A stretch of DNA of 62,544 bases from the NCBI GenBank assembly GCA_001310455.1, contig BAXG01000037.1, positions 1 to 62,544 of the forward strand. Reading direction: 5' to 3'. Both the position numbers and the translations under genes were made by a program. This DNA is from Photobacterium sp. JCM 19050. Lineage in GTDB: Bacteria > Pseudomonadota > Gammaproteobacteria > Enterobacterales > Vibrionaceae. Of the stretch, positions 29,981 to 38,218 are shown piece by piece (the first letter of the stretch is position 1; each line of letters opens with the position of its first letter). The notes beneath the pieces are model-generated. The model was given only the letters and a program-made list of their open reading frames with translations, had not been told where the DNA came from and did no database searches.

Positions 29981-29997
29981 GGGGCCGATTCGGCCCC
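29981..29997 (+). terminator. hairpin after the TetR gene
   Basis: GGGGCCGA/TCGGCCCC with almost no loop, followed by TTGTT, 31 bp past the stop. It is a weak terminator by its tail. The AT-rich stretch 29998-30123 up to the integrase probably contains the left attachment site, but its core cannot be defined without the right end. Confidence 0.5.
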
Positions 29998-30123
29998 TTG
30001 TTGCATCACTTATATTTTTTAACCGTTCCCTTAAATTCGGAAGCCGGGACAGTTGTTTTTTGTTGTAATTCAAAGCGTATGAACTTAGATGTATTTTTAA
30101 TTATCTGTATTTAAAGTATAAAA

Positions 30124-31412
30124 TCACAATTTCTTTTTGAAATGGGGCTTGGATGGGGAATCACTTTTAAAAGCTTCGTTCATCTTTTCAATTTCAGATA
30201 CATTTGCGCTTGGCATCCACGCACCATACACCTTCAAGACCATCGTCATGTCTTTGTGCCCCATCTGGGATGCGATAAAGGCAGGATTAGCTCCTTTGCT
30301 CAACATCCAACATGCATAAGTATGCCGAGTCTGATAAGGGTTGCGGAATCGTATTCCGGCGCGTTTGACAGCGATATGCCAAAGCCGGTTGATGCCACTT
30401 GTGCTGAGGTAACCGCAATTTTGGGGACGCGAGTTAGCACTGAGACCGGTGACAAATACCCAGGTACAACGATCCGTTCGCTGTTTGTCCTGCTGCCTCA
30501 AGGCGACGCTGATTTCGTTGGCCGGACGCAGGAAAGAAATGAGTTTTTGCCGTTTCAGCGCGTCAACGGCGGGGGTGAGCAAGTTAACGGTTCTCTCGCC
30601 AGCTTTTGTCTTGGGTGTTTTAAACCGGTTCTTGACGGTGAGATTGCGGCGGATGGTTATCGTCCTTGCGTCGAGATCGATGTCTTCCCACGCCAGGGCG
30701 CAGAGTTCACCATGACGCAAGCCGGTGTACACAGCGAGGGTCCAAAGGTTAACCGATTGGGGATCAGCCGCGGGGTGGGTGACCAGCCGTTCAAACTCAT
30801 CAAATTCAAGTGGCTCTGGTGAGTGATTCTCGAGGGTTAAGCTGCCCACGTTGTCAAAAGGGTTGCTGGTGACATACCCAGCGCGCACCGCGAATGCGAA
30901 AAGCTCACTGCACAGCGAGATGTAGGTGTTTACCGTAGAGACGCTTCGGCCTTTTTTGTTTCGCTTGCGTGAAAAGAACGTCTCTCCGTTAAGCAAGTCG
31001 CGACGGAGTGTCAGGGCGTCTTCATGGGTGATGTTGGCGATTGGCCGGCGTCCATCTAGTATCCTGGCACAGGTTGCCAGTGCGTGACGTGTCCTGTTCA
31101 ACGTCTCTTTGGTACACGTTGGCTCTTTTACCCTTATCCACTTTGAAACAAGCTCGCTCAGTGTGGTGACTAGCCCATTGTTTTCTGCGCCGCCCAAGAC
31201 TCTCGCCTTCTTTGAATTGGGAAATCGCAAGGCATAATCAAATTCACCGGAGGCAATGTCAGCGACAATCACGGCACGTAACCGGCCCGCCTTTTTAATG
31301 TTCCCTGGTGTGGCAAGCCAGCCTTTCAACGTTTCCCGGCAGCGCTGTCCTTTGTACATGAAAAAATGCGGAGAGATTTTCCCCGCACTTCAACTCCTTC
31401 TGGATAGGTCAT
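30124..31412 (-). CDS. int: prophage tyrosine integrase (one apparent frameshift near its start)
   Basis: A lambdoid integrase of 429 residues. The catalytic residues sit in YTGLRHGELCALAW (Arg), RNPYQTRHTYACWML (His-x-x-Arg), QMGHKD (His) and a C-terminal Tyr in VLKVYGAWM. The open frame seems to begin at MYKGQRC (31359). One extra T in the run at about 31367-31372 joins it to an ATG at 31412 and restores the arm-binding N-terminus (YPEGVEVRGKSLRIFF). That ATG overlaps the excisionase stop as TGATG, which supports it. The gene marks the left end of the prophage. Confidence 0.93.
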
Positions 31413-31642
31413 CAGGCTACCTTTTTATTGTTATCAAAATAGTGGTCAATCTCGATACGGTTGTACATGAGCCTGGCAGTATTGCCTGTTTTACCTTTGG
31501 GACTGGCCTTTTTGTAGTGAACCCCCTCCACCCAGGCATGATGGCGGTACTCCTTGATTTGCCTTTCCGTGAGTCCGGTGAGCGCCATCACCAAACGTTT
31601 ATCAATCCACCTGTTGGGTTCCATTGTGCTTTCGTTTGTCAT
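31412..31642 (-). CDS. xis: excisionase (DUF1233 type)
   Basis: A 76-residue basic protein. EPNRWIDKRLVMALTGLTER and RLMYNRIEIDHYF match the DUF1233 putative excisionase pattern, a winged-helix that bends DNA and directs excision. It lies directly upstream of int with a TGATG overlap. The ribosome site is GAGGTAACGACCA, a leader found elsewhere in this prophage. Confidence 0.85.
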   Translation of the reverse strand: MTNESTMEPNRWIDKRLVMALTGLTERQIKEYRHHAWVEGVHYKKASPKGKTGNTARLMYNRIEIDHYFDNNKKVA

Positions 31643-31822
31643 TGGTCGTTACCTCATTCACTGTCAGCAAGCTTGGCCTTGCTGTGGTCGTTTTGGGGGA
31701 TTTCAGGCGAAATACTCCCCATGATGAAGGTATCGACAGGTGGCAGAGTTAGGAAGGGACTGAGGTTGTTGCGCCTGTGGTCATCGGGTGCTAGCTTTCT
31801 GTGTGAGGAAATTATGTTTATT

Positions 31823-31844
31823 TATATACTTTGTATATACTTTG
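31823..31844 (+). promoter_or_regulatory. tandem 11-bp operator upstream of the RHH gene
   Basis: ATATACTTTGT occurs twice back to back (31823-31833, 31834-31844), 30 bp before the RHH start. Direct repeats one helical turn apart suit a ribbon-helix-helix repressor that binds cooperatively. Autoregulation is inference. Confidence 0.55.
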
Positions 31845-31874
31845 TGTGTATTCAGTATTGATGTGGAGTAGTTG

Positions 31875-32078
31875 ATGAAAGCGACAAGTTTTAAGTTTGA
31901 TGAAAAAACAACTGAATTATTGGATCTTTTGAAAGAGGATACCCATGCATCGTCTCGCTCTGAAGTGATTCGAAAAGCTCTCAAGCTTTTGAAAGTCGCC
32001 TCCGACGCAGATCATGCTAAAAAAGAACTGATCATAAAAAGTGAGGATGGTACCGAGCAACGTATCATTTTATGGTAG
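31875..32078 (+). CDS. ribbon-helix-helix DNA-binding protein
   Basis: A 67-residue CopG/Arc-type protein. ATSFKFDEKTTELLDLLK is the strand plus helix 1, and SRSEVIRKALKLL is helix 2 of the RHH fold. The ATG follows GGAG. It overlaps or abuts the next gene, and together they form a two-gene unit on the strand opposite to int/xis. The function may be a repressor or an antitoxin-like partner. No toxin is recognisable. Confidence 0.75.
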   Translation: MKATSFKFDEKTTELLDLLKEDTHASSRSEVIRKALKLLKVASDADHAKKELIIKSEDGTEQRIILW

Positions 32079-32083
32079 GTAAG

Positions 32084-32470
32084 ATGACTGAAATAAACCT
32101 CAAAGATGACGACGATGGCAATGACATCGGTGATATTCAAGAGTTATCTGAAGAGAAAAAAGCTCAGATAAAGATGACTTATTGGGTACTTGGAGGCATT
32201 GCCATCCTCTTTATAGGAAGCGCGGCTGCGTACATATTTACTGACAACGGGGTGGAAGGGTACCTTTCCGATGTCCAGGAAATATGCTCTGTCAGCACCC
32301 CGTCCCACTCCCATGTCGTAGAGTTCTGTCGCAAATACATGTCGTCAGCCATTTCCGAAGCCAATGCCGCCGCAAAAGCGGTTTTCGAATTTTTTAAGAA
32401 CTTTTTACCTCCCATAGTAACCTTGGTTTTGGGGGCGCATTATGTGACGAAATCAAACCAAAACGACTGA
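32084..32470 (+). CDS. small two-helix membrane protein paired with the RHH gene
   Basis: A 128-residue protein with an acidic N-terminus (NLKDDDDGNDIGDIQELSEEKK). A transmembrane helix (about 33-54, WVLGGIAILFIGSAAAYIF) is followed by a region with two cysteines (VQEICS, VEFCRK) and a second hydrophobic helix near the C-terminus (FLPPIVTLVLGAHYV). I do not recognise a family. Its place beside int with a private regulator is typical of prophage accessory genes. The start at 32084 is chosen for the GGTAGGT site. An ATG at 32072 overlapping the RHH stop is possible. Confidence 0.65.
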   Translation: MTEINLKDDDDGNDIGDIQELSEEKKAQIKMTYWVLGGIAILFIGSAAAYIFTDNGVEGYLSDVQEICSVSTPSHSHVVEFCRKYMSSAISEANAAAKAVFEFFKNFLPPIVTLVLGAHYVTKSNQND

Positions 32471-32598
32471 GGTAAGGGGCGTTGGAAGCTTGCAATTTCA
32501 GACTATTATTTTAAATGCAAAGCCCTGCCTCGACTCTGTAAATGACTACTTGCCACCAAGGCAGGCACGCAGAAACATTTGTAGAGACCAGATTACTC

Positions 32599-32751
32599 TT
32601 ACTTTGGGTTTGATTCTGTTTTTATTGTGAATTTATCTTTTCCTTTACGTATTATTTCGACTTTATCACTACTGTTTTTATTATTTGGGTCAAACTCGTT
32701 TTCTATAATCATCAAGGCTTCTTTTAACGATTTGTCATTGTAAATTGCCAT
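32599..32751 (-). CDS. 50-residue protein, unknown, coupled to the lipoprotein gene
   Basis: This short frame begins MAIYNDKSLKEALMI and ends FTIKTESNPK. It is lysine-rich, without signal or membrane segment. The ATG is 4 bp after the lipoprotein stop and preceded by AGGGATAGG, so translation is very plausible. No family recognised. The 130 bp to the convergent membrane-protein gene has no other gene. Confidence 0.55.
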   Translation of the reverse strand: MAIYNDKSLKEALMIIENEFDPNNKNSSDKVEIIRKGKDKFTIKTESNPK

Positions 32752-32755
32752 AATC

Positions 32756-33992
32756 CTATCCCTCTCTTTCAATTAGTTCGTCATATGCTTTAGCTCTAAA
32801 ATCTTGATATTGTTCAATATATAAAAAGAAATTCATATTTATCCCTTTTGCAATATTTTTATCTACCCATGATTTCAACGTGATTCTAAATTTAGGGTCG
32901 TCCACATAGCGACTTAATAACGCTTTAGATTTCATGTCTTCTGGATTGCTTATTAGGACATCTTCGACAGAATTAGATAGATACTTTTCACAAACATTAT
33001 AAGCCGAGCTGTCTCTCGGAGCAGTTTCTGACATCAATAACATCAGACAAGTATCCTGAGCATAATCCTTTGACAACGCATACTTCACTATTTCTGTTAC
33101 GGCACCAGATATGTGCGCCGCGGTTTCATCCGAAATATTCCCGGAATAAGTCAAAGAACCTAAATTTTCTTTGCCGGAGATATTATTGTTTACGTTTGCA
33201 AACGCTTGATTCTTGGCTTTCTCAATAGTTTTTCTGTTTTGTACAGCATCGTCGTAGCTCTGTTTTGCCAGCTTCTCATTTGTCACAGCATTCTCATAAC
33301 CATCAGGATCCGCATCTTTATCGATACCATTTTTTGCTGCCTGCTTTTGCTCGTACTCTGCTTTGGTATCTGCTTCACGTTGTCTGGCTGTATCCAGTAA
33401 ATCTTGATTGGCCAGCAATGACGCCGAACTGTTGGCTGACCCTTGCGTGACAATACTGACAGGTTGTGAAACGACAGCTCCGGTTAGTTGCTCTATGGCG
33501 AGAAATACCATCGCCATATTTTGGTTTCTGGTCATAGCCAGAGATGCTTGACGAGGACTCAGTGCATCATTCATGTAGCTTCGCACACACGATACATGGC
33601 ATCACGCATAAGCGTAATACTTTGTGTTCTCAATCCAAAGGAAGCAACATTTCCGCCGAATAGAGCGCTAACGGCGGCATTCACTTTGTCATCTACGTTG
33701 GCTGAGGCGCGAGTGAGCTAGCAAATGTTGCCAGTGCATCGGGGGAGGGCTCGGCGCAGTATTCTTGTAAACCATTAATCATCACCACTCTTTGCTGAGC
33801 ATCAAGATGTATCGCTTTTCCACTACCCATACCCATTATTAACTTTCGGGCTTGACCGTCTTTTGACATATCAATTTCTAGATCTACGGGCGAAGGAATA
33901 CGAGTCGTCCTATTTATGGAGGACCAATTGGCACACCCATTAAGAACCAATGTGACAATTGTTAAACCACATAAATTTATAAAACGCATCAC
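32756..33992 (-). CDS. prophage-encoded lipoprotein, unknown function (two apparent frameshifts)
   Basis: Three frames join into about 412 residues. The N-terminus is a lipoprotein signal (INLCGLTIVTLVLNGC, lipobox LNGC). The middle (ASANVDDKVNAAVSALFGGN) and a charged, probably coiled-coil stretch (ARQREADTKAEYEQKQAA) follow, then a soluble C-terminal domain. Base losses are near 33715 and 33575. It is AT-rich compared with the late genes and leftward, with its own upstream region, so it looks like an accessory gene that alters the host surface. A superinfection-exclusion role is only a guess. Confidence 0.6.
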
Positions 33993-34386
33993 TTATCCTC
34001 AATTTTAGTGAGAATGGCATGCTCATATTTTAGGAGAGTTATTGTTTCTATTTTCTTTACGGGTTGAACTTATTATATTTGTATCATTCAACTACAACGG
34101 GTGGAAACAGTTTCAAGTATGGAATAAAATCATTTTTCAGTTGAATTTCTCAGTTGTTATTCCAATTGTTCACAATGTTAATGATCTGGGAGGGGTGAGA
34201 TGAAATTTCGTATCTCGTACTTTTAAATAAGAGAATAATAAATGGACGTCAAATATCTGAATGTTAGCCAAAACAAAACAAGCTTTATGAACCCATGGTG
34301 ATATCAGTCCATTGTTTCTAACAACCATCTTAATTTCCTAAAAGTAAAGTTTTCCCATTTTTGATCAACCATTTGACGGATGAGTA
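33993..34386. other. AT-rich intergenic region without a supported gene
   Basis: About 390 bp between the lipoprotein gene and the end of the exonuclease operon. It must hold the lipoprotein promoter. I see only an eight-codon frame after GGGAGGGG at 34190, too short to call. No terminator with a clear T-run is visible. Confidence 0.4.
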
Positions 34387-35858
34387 TCAGGCCGCCTCTT
34401 TTAAACCAACCACCGCTTTTCGATAACCTCTCCATTTCTCCACGCCTGCGTTTTCCAGCGCCGTCAGCAGGGCATCACGCTGGCGCAGATATAAAAGTTC
34501 CTTGCTGGGAACCTGGACAAGATCAGAATTACACCCGGACAGTTCGTCACTGCCCTTTACCGGTGGCACTTTCGCGTCAGCCAACCGCGCTTTTACCAAC
34601 GCCTGGAAGTCCGCGGGATCCTTGAACCCGATATGCTCCCAGTCATTGAACAAGGCTTGTTTGTCTTCCGCATGTTCTTGCAAGTAGGCCTTGTTTGCCC
34701 GCGCAGTCCGGGCAAAGCCTTCGGCTTCAATCTTGGCCTGAACTACCGCATTGCTGGCGGCCTCTTTGAATGTGGCGACGGTCTTCTTCCCTTTCATCGC
34801 GTCACGGACGGAGATGGCCGTTTCCGGCAACGGCGCACCCAGCTCGTCGGCAAGCGCATCACAGAACGCGGCCATGTCGGCTTCGGCGGCCTTTAAAATC
34901 CCGGCGCGGATGTCCTCTTTCCGAGCTTTGACCTGCTTGTCAGTTGCAAGCCGTGCCAACCTTATCTGTTCACGGATAAAACGCAGGTCTTTGACAAATT
35001 CATCGAGGTCTTTCACTTCTCCCAATACCTGGTCGGCTAGTGTAGCCAGCTTGTTTTCGGCGCTTTTAAACACCTTGACGCGGTATTCAGCATCGGCAAA
35101 GTCCTGGTCGGTTTGAATAGGGTGCTTGGCTTGCTCGACAAGCGCATTCACCGCAACCCGGTAGACATCGAGGTTGGATGTCAATGTCAGCCCGTCCATC
35201 TGATAGGTAATCGCGGGCAAGTCCTTTAGCGGGGCCGCATTGGGCCGGATAACTTCCGGCTCGGGCTGGTAGGCAGCCAGCTCCTCCCGAAACAGCTCCC
35301 AGCCATCAAGCAGGGCCACGCGCGTTCCGGGATGGATTCGTACCAGCAGTAAACAAAGTTTTCCCCCTCAACCGGCTCGCGGCCATCGGTTAAATCTGAG
35401 CATACAAAAATGACCTGGCCAGCGCCGGAGACCAACAGCTGTTGCTCTAACTGCCAGTAGTAATGGGGCGAGAGCGTTTCCGCCATAACATCTTTCGCCA
35501 GTTCGTCATTCCACAGCTTGTGTTCGTACACCACATCATCAAGCAGAGTGACGCCGTCAAAGCTTGCCAGCATCCAGTCGTATTGCTCACTGATGCCGGT
35601 GGTGGGGAAGAGCTCTTCGCCAATCAGCTTTTCAACATGCGGACGGGCCAGGGCTTCGGCGGTATGGCCTTTGTCATAGAGTTGTTGCTGGAAAGGGGTA
35701 ACGTCCGGGAACGTGCCGGTGGCCTTTTGCTTTAACAGTGCCGTCCGGCTCTGGTATTTGCTGACGCCCATCATGACCGGCGCTTCGCTGGCGGTCATTT
35801 TCCCTTCACGGGCACGGTACCATTCTTTAGAGCCCTGGTTGAGTTTTAGGACTTTCAT
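34387..35858 (-). CDS. YqaJ-family phage exonuclease with C-terminal extension (one apparent frameshift)
   Basis: About 490 residues after one base is restored near 35325. The N-terminal ~200 residues are a YqaJ/lambda-exonuclease fold: LNQGSKEWYRAREGKMTASE, then SFDGVTLLDDVVYEHK with the D...ExK metal ligands and YYWQLEQQLLVSG. The C-terminal ~290 residues are helical, with a coiled-coil-like stretch (FVKDLRFIREQIRLARLATD), and are not part of lambda Exo. It works with RecT in single-strand annealing recombination. Its ATG overlaps the tiny ORF upstream. Confidence 0.8.
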
Positions 35859-35962
35859 TTGGTGTCCTCCTCAGGGGTAACGTTATGGATGGCGACCGAA
35901 CGCGCCTTGCTGACAAGGCGCCCGGTCCTCAAAGTGGTGACAGCTCTGTCAGGGAGCGTCAT
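35855..35962 (-). CDS. 35-residue ORF linking the antirepressor and exonuclease genes
   Basis: An unbroken 36-codon frame whose ATG overlaps the antirepressor stop (ATGA) and whose TGA overlaps the exonuclease ATG (ATGA). Its end (VAIHNVTPEEDTK) resembles the RecT C-terminus (VAIRNVKPGEDEQ), and the DNA is a partial copy of the recT 3' end. It may be a real peptide or a by-product that keeps ribosomes coupled. Confidence 0.4.
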   Translation of the reverse strand: MTLPDRAVTTLRTGRLVSKARSVAIHNVTPEEDTK

Positions 35963-36684
35963 TGCAGCGCGCCTGGACCGGTCGGGCCCAAAATTGCGGC
36001 CAGCACGGCCAGCCCTTTGGCGGTTACGCGAACCTGTTCAATGGTTCGCGCACGCTCCCCTTGGCTGACAGTCGTGACTTTATGCTCCAGCATGCCCCGG
36101 TGCAGCTTGTCCTGGTAACCAATCCAGTGTTTGCCATCCGGTCGCCTGTATATCCATTTGTGGATGGAAAGCCAGGTGAACAGGCGTTTGGGCTGGAGCT
36201 GCAGGCTTTTGGCTGCATCGGTAATACACAGTGATCCTTCGCTGTCGGCAATAAGGTGATAGGCCTCGACCTTCGGCTGGTCTGCCTCGGTTTGCGCTTT
36301 CAACCTGAGGTTTTCTTCCTCGGCTTGCATTGCCAGCTTGAGGATCTCCATCCGCGAGAGCCCGTCAGTGCTGTACGCCCCCTTTTTGCGGATAGACGGC
36401 AGCACATCGGAAACCACCCAGTTCTCAAACTTCTCCGCGCCGGGTAATTTGGAGCGCATGATAAGCCGGTACACGTCGCGTTCTGGGATGATTTGTACGT
36501 GGCGGACCTGACCTCCCATTTCGGTAGGGCAGCTATTTACGCTTTTACAATGCGTACTTACAGCTTTGGAGGTGTTTGTGTAGCCAAGCAACTCTGCGAC
36601 ATCCTTAGCCACAAACCAGGGCTCGCCGTCTTTCTCAATCACGCGGATATTGGCTTGCTCATAGGTAAAAGGGATCACGTTCAT
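35959..36684 (-). CDS. phage antirepressor (BRO-N plus KilA-C/ANT domain)
   Basis: A 241-residue two-domain protein. A BRO-N domain (residues ~5-105: GEPWFVAKDVAELLGYTNTS and RLIMRSKLPGAEKFENWV) is followed by a KilA-C/ANT domain (LCITDAAKSLQLQPKRLF, WIYRRPDGKHWIGYQ). Such proteins can inactivate a CI-type repressor by direct contact. It is translated by overlap from recT upstream and into the tiny ORF downstream. It matters here because the prophage repressor lacks the self-cleavage serine. Confidence 0.82.
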   Translation of the reverse strand: MNVIPFTYEQANIRVIEKDGEPWFVAKDVAELLGYTNTSKAVSTHCKSVNSCPTEMGGQVRHVQIIPERDVYRLIMRSKLPGAEKFENWVVSDVLPSIRKKGAYSTDGLSRMEILKLAMQAEEENLRLKAQTEADQPKVEAYHLIADSEGSLCITDAAKSLQLQPKRLFTWLSIHKWIYRRPDGKHWIGYQDKLHRGMLEHKVTTVSQGERARTIEQVRVTAKGLAVLAAILGPTGPGALQ

Positions 36685-37450
36685 TGTTCATCCTCCCCGG
36701 GTTTAACGTTACGGATGGCGACCTTTTGTGCCTCACTCAGGACGCCTTTGGTTTCGACGGTGGAAATGATTTGCTCCGCGGTTTTGCGCCCGGCCTGGAT
36801 GGCATTGGCCCAGCGGGAGAAGTTCTGTTTGTAAAGCGCCGCCGGGTAGTCCGGCTTGTCGGCAGCCAACTCTTTTTCAGTCTTCGGCGCAGGCGGTGAG
36901 ATGTCCTTTTCCTGCCGGGATACGGGAATATCCATGGCTTCTTCGGCAAGGCTGATGCCTTTGAGCCGGTCCGCATACGCTTTGCGGGCGGCAAACCCGA
37001 ATGCCCGCCATTCCAGCATTTTCTTGGGGTAGGACTTCCAGGTATTGCGTCCCCAAAGCCCGGCCAGTTCCGCATCCTTTTGCGAAAATTCGCCGCGAAA
37101 GGCAGGTGGTTACCGTTGATTTGCCGGGTGATGGTGCAGGTAGCTGTCATGGTGTTGCTGTCAAACTCGTCTTTGATATCGACAAGATCCGGTGCAGACA
37201 TAATCAGCGCTCGCAGGCCATCGCCCCAAATGCTCGGACGGCCATTGACCACGGCGATATTCTGAAGCGACTGGACGGGTTTGAGTCCCAACTCTGCCCC
37301 CATCTGGACCGCGACAAGGACGTTGCCCGGTTTGCCCTGGTAGTCCTTGGGCACCATTTCAGATGCGGACATGAGCTCGGCCATTTTGATGGCTTCGTCA
37401 AGTGAGGTAGGGCTCAGGGAAAACCCGCTGCTTGTAATAAGGCTGGTCAT
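36681..37450 (-). CDS. recT: RecT-family single-strand annealing recombinase (one apparent frameshift)
   Basis: About 256 residues after one T is restored near 37085. The RecT pattern is clear: KDYQGKPGNVLVAVQMGAEL, LQNIAVVNGRPSIWGDGL, then in the second frame FSQKDAELAGLWGRNTW, YPKKMLEWRAFGFAARKAY and a C-terminal acidic tail. It anneals ssDNA produced by the YqaJ exonuclease encoded in the same operon. The stop overlaps the antirepressor ATG. Confidence 0.85.
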
Positions 37451-37471
37451 AATCGTTTCCCTCCCAGACGG

Positions 37472-37846
37472 TTACGCCGCGTCGCGGTAGTGGGCGTCAA
37501 ACGCTGCTTCGATTTTGCGCCGGTGGTGTGCCATAAATTCATCCAGCGCCTCGAGAACAAATTTTTGGTAGGCACCCAGGCTCGCCTTGTTGGTAGGGAG
37601 GGCGGGGTCACAGGCGGCCACAAACCGGACCAGGCTGTCGCAGTGGCGGCCATCAAAGTACTCCCCACAGTAGTAGGTGTTGAAGTCTGCAAAGGTCAAA
37701 CCGGCAAATTCGCGGTTGTTCAGAAGTCGCTGTTTACCTTCGAGAATGAAGGCGTCGAGGTGTTCGTCACGCGCATCAAGCGCATCGAGGCGCTTGGTGT
37801 GGGCGGCGAGCTGGTTTGCCAGGTGGTTATCAATGCCGAGTTTCAT
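37472..37846 (-). CDS. phage protein of unknown function, first gene of the leftward operon
   Basis: A 124-residue soluble protein (LANQLAAHTKRLDALDARDE, TYYCGEYFDGRHCDSLVRFV) with no family I recognise. It starts after an AGAGGATC site, 21 bp before recT. As the first coding gene after pL it could be an early regulator or a RecT/exonuclease accessory factor. That is inference from position only. Confidence 0.6.
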   Translation of the reverse strand: MKLGIDNHLANQLAAHTKRLDALDARDEHLDAFILEGKQRLLNNREFAGLTFADFNTYYCGEYFDGRHCDSLVRFVAACDPALPTNKASLGAYQKFVLEALDEFMAHHRRKIEAAFDAHYRDAA

Positions 37847-37860
37847 GCTATGATCCTCTT

Positions 37861-38002
37861 GTTGATGGGGTTTCTTGGTCGTTACCCCTCAAGGTCGGCA
37901 GGCGACAAGCCTTGCCGGTCACTGTGGTGTCAGCACCACGGTCGTTTACCTCGCCGGGGTGTCCCCCGGTTTGGAGCTGTCTTCTTGGTCGTTGCCAGCT
38001 CC
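37861..38002. other. structured pL leader with hairpin array and direct repeats
   Basis: The segment between pL and the first leftward gene contains four inverted repeats: 37892-37919, 37920-37941 (ACTGTGGTG/CACCACGGT), 37953-37968 (CCGGGG/CCCCGG) and 37972-38002 (GGAGCT/AGCTCC). A sequence read on the minus strand as GGYAACGACCAAGAA occurs at 37982-37996 and 37871-37885, with a related GAGGTAAACGACC at 37951-37939. No protein of normal size fits. It could be a cis-acting antitermination leader, a set of tiny ORFs, or an RNA read on the plus strand. Confidence 0.45.
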
Positions 38003-38008
38003 CTGGAA

Positions 38009-38038
38009 AGCCCTGCCTCGTGCGGGGCTTTTTTTTTA
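38009..38038 (+). terminator. strong plus-strand terminator with no upstream gene
   Basis: AGCCCTGC/GCGGGGCT stem with a CTCGT loop and nine or more T. It is oriented on the plus strand, while all neighbouring genes are on the minus strand. It would stop a short plus-strand RNA that starts in the 37.85-38.0 kb region, or block read-through into cI from the left. Confidence 0.7.
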
Positions 38039-38074
38039 GTCTGCGGGTGTTAAATGTAGACGTCTGTAAATGAA

Positions 38075-38104
38075 AAAGTAGGTTTACCTACTCTTGTTTG
38101 TCAA
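38075..38104 (-). promoter_or_regulatory. predicted pL promoter
   Basis: On the minus strand a perfect -35 TTGACA (38104-38099) is followed, 18 bp on, by TACTTT (38080-38075). Operator 38078-38091 covers the spacer and -10, and operator 38114-38127 lies just upstream of the -35. This is the layout of a CI-repressed early promoter. Confidence 0.65.
38078..38091. promoter_or_regulatory. left operator OL1 (GTAGGTTTACCTAC)
   Basis: A perfect 14-bp palindrome of the form GTAGN6CTAC, overlapping pL. It shares its arms with 38114-38127 and with the cI-cro operator at 38987-39000. Confidence 0.7.
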
Positions 38105-38113
38105 ATTTTGCCT

Positions 38114-38127
38114 GTAGGTATTTCTAC
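38114..38127. promoter_or_regulatory. left operator OL2 (GTAGGTATTTCTAC)
   Basis: GTAGN6CTAC palindrome, 36 bp from OL1 and immediately upstream of the pL -35 box. It is probably bound by the same repressor. Confidence 0.65.
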
Positions 38128-38218
38128 TTTTAGCTTGGAATGTGACTTGGATCCAGAAACAGGCGCGGACACCTGTTTCTGAGGGCGATGAATTCGCGGA
38201 AGGTTTTAGTGCTTCACA

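Noticed and set aside
29950..30123. tRNA gene as phage attachment site at the left end
   Set aside because: No cloverleaf or CCA-type acceptor end is visible in this AT-rich stretch.
37490..38053. 187-codon plus-strand gene over the pL leader
   Set aside because: It overlaps a better minus-strand gene, has no start signal, and its sequence is dominated by translated hairpins.
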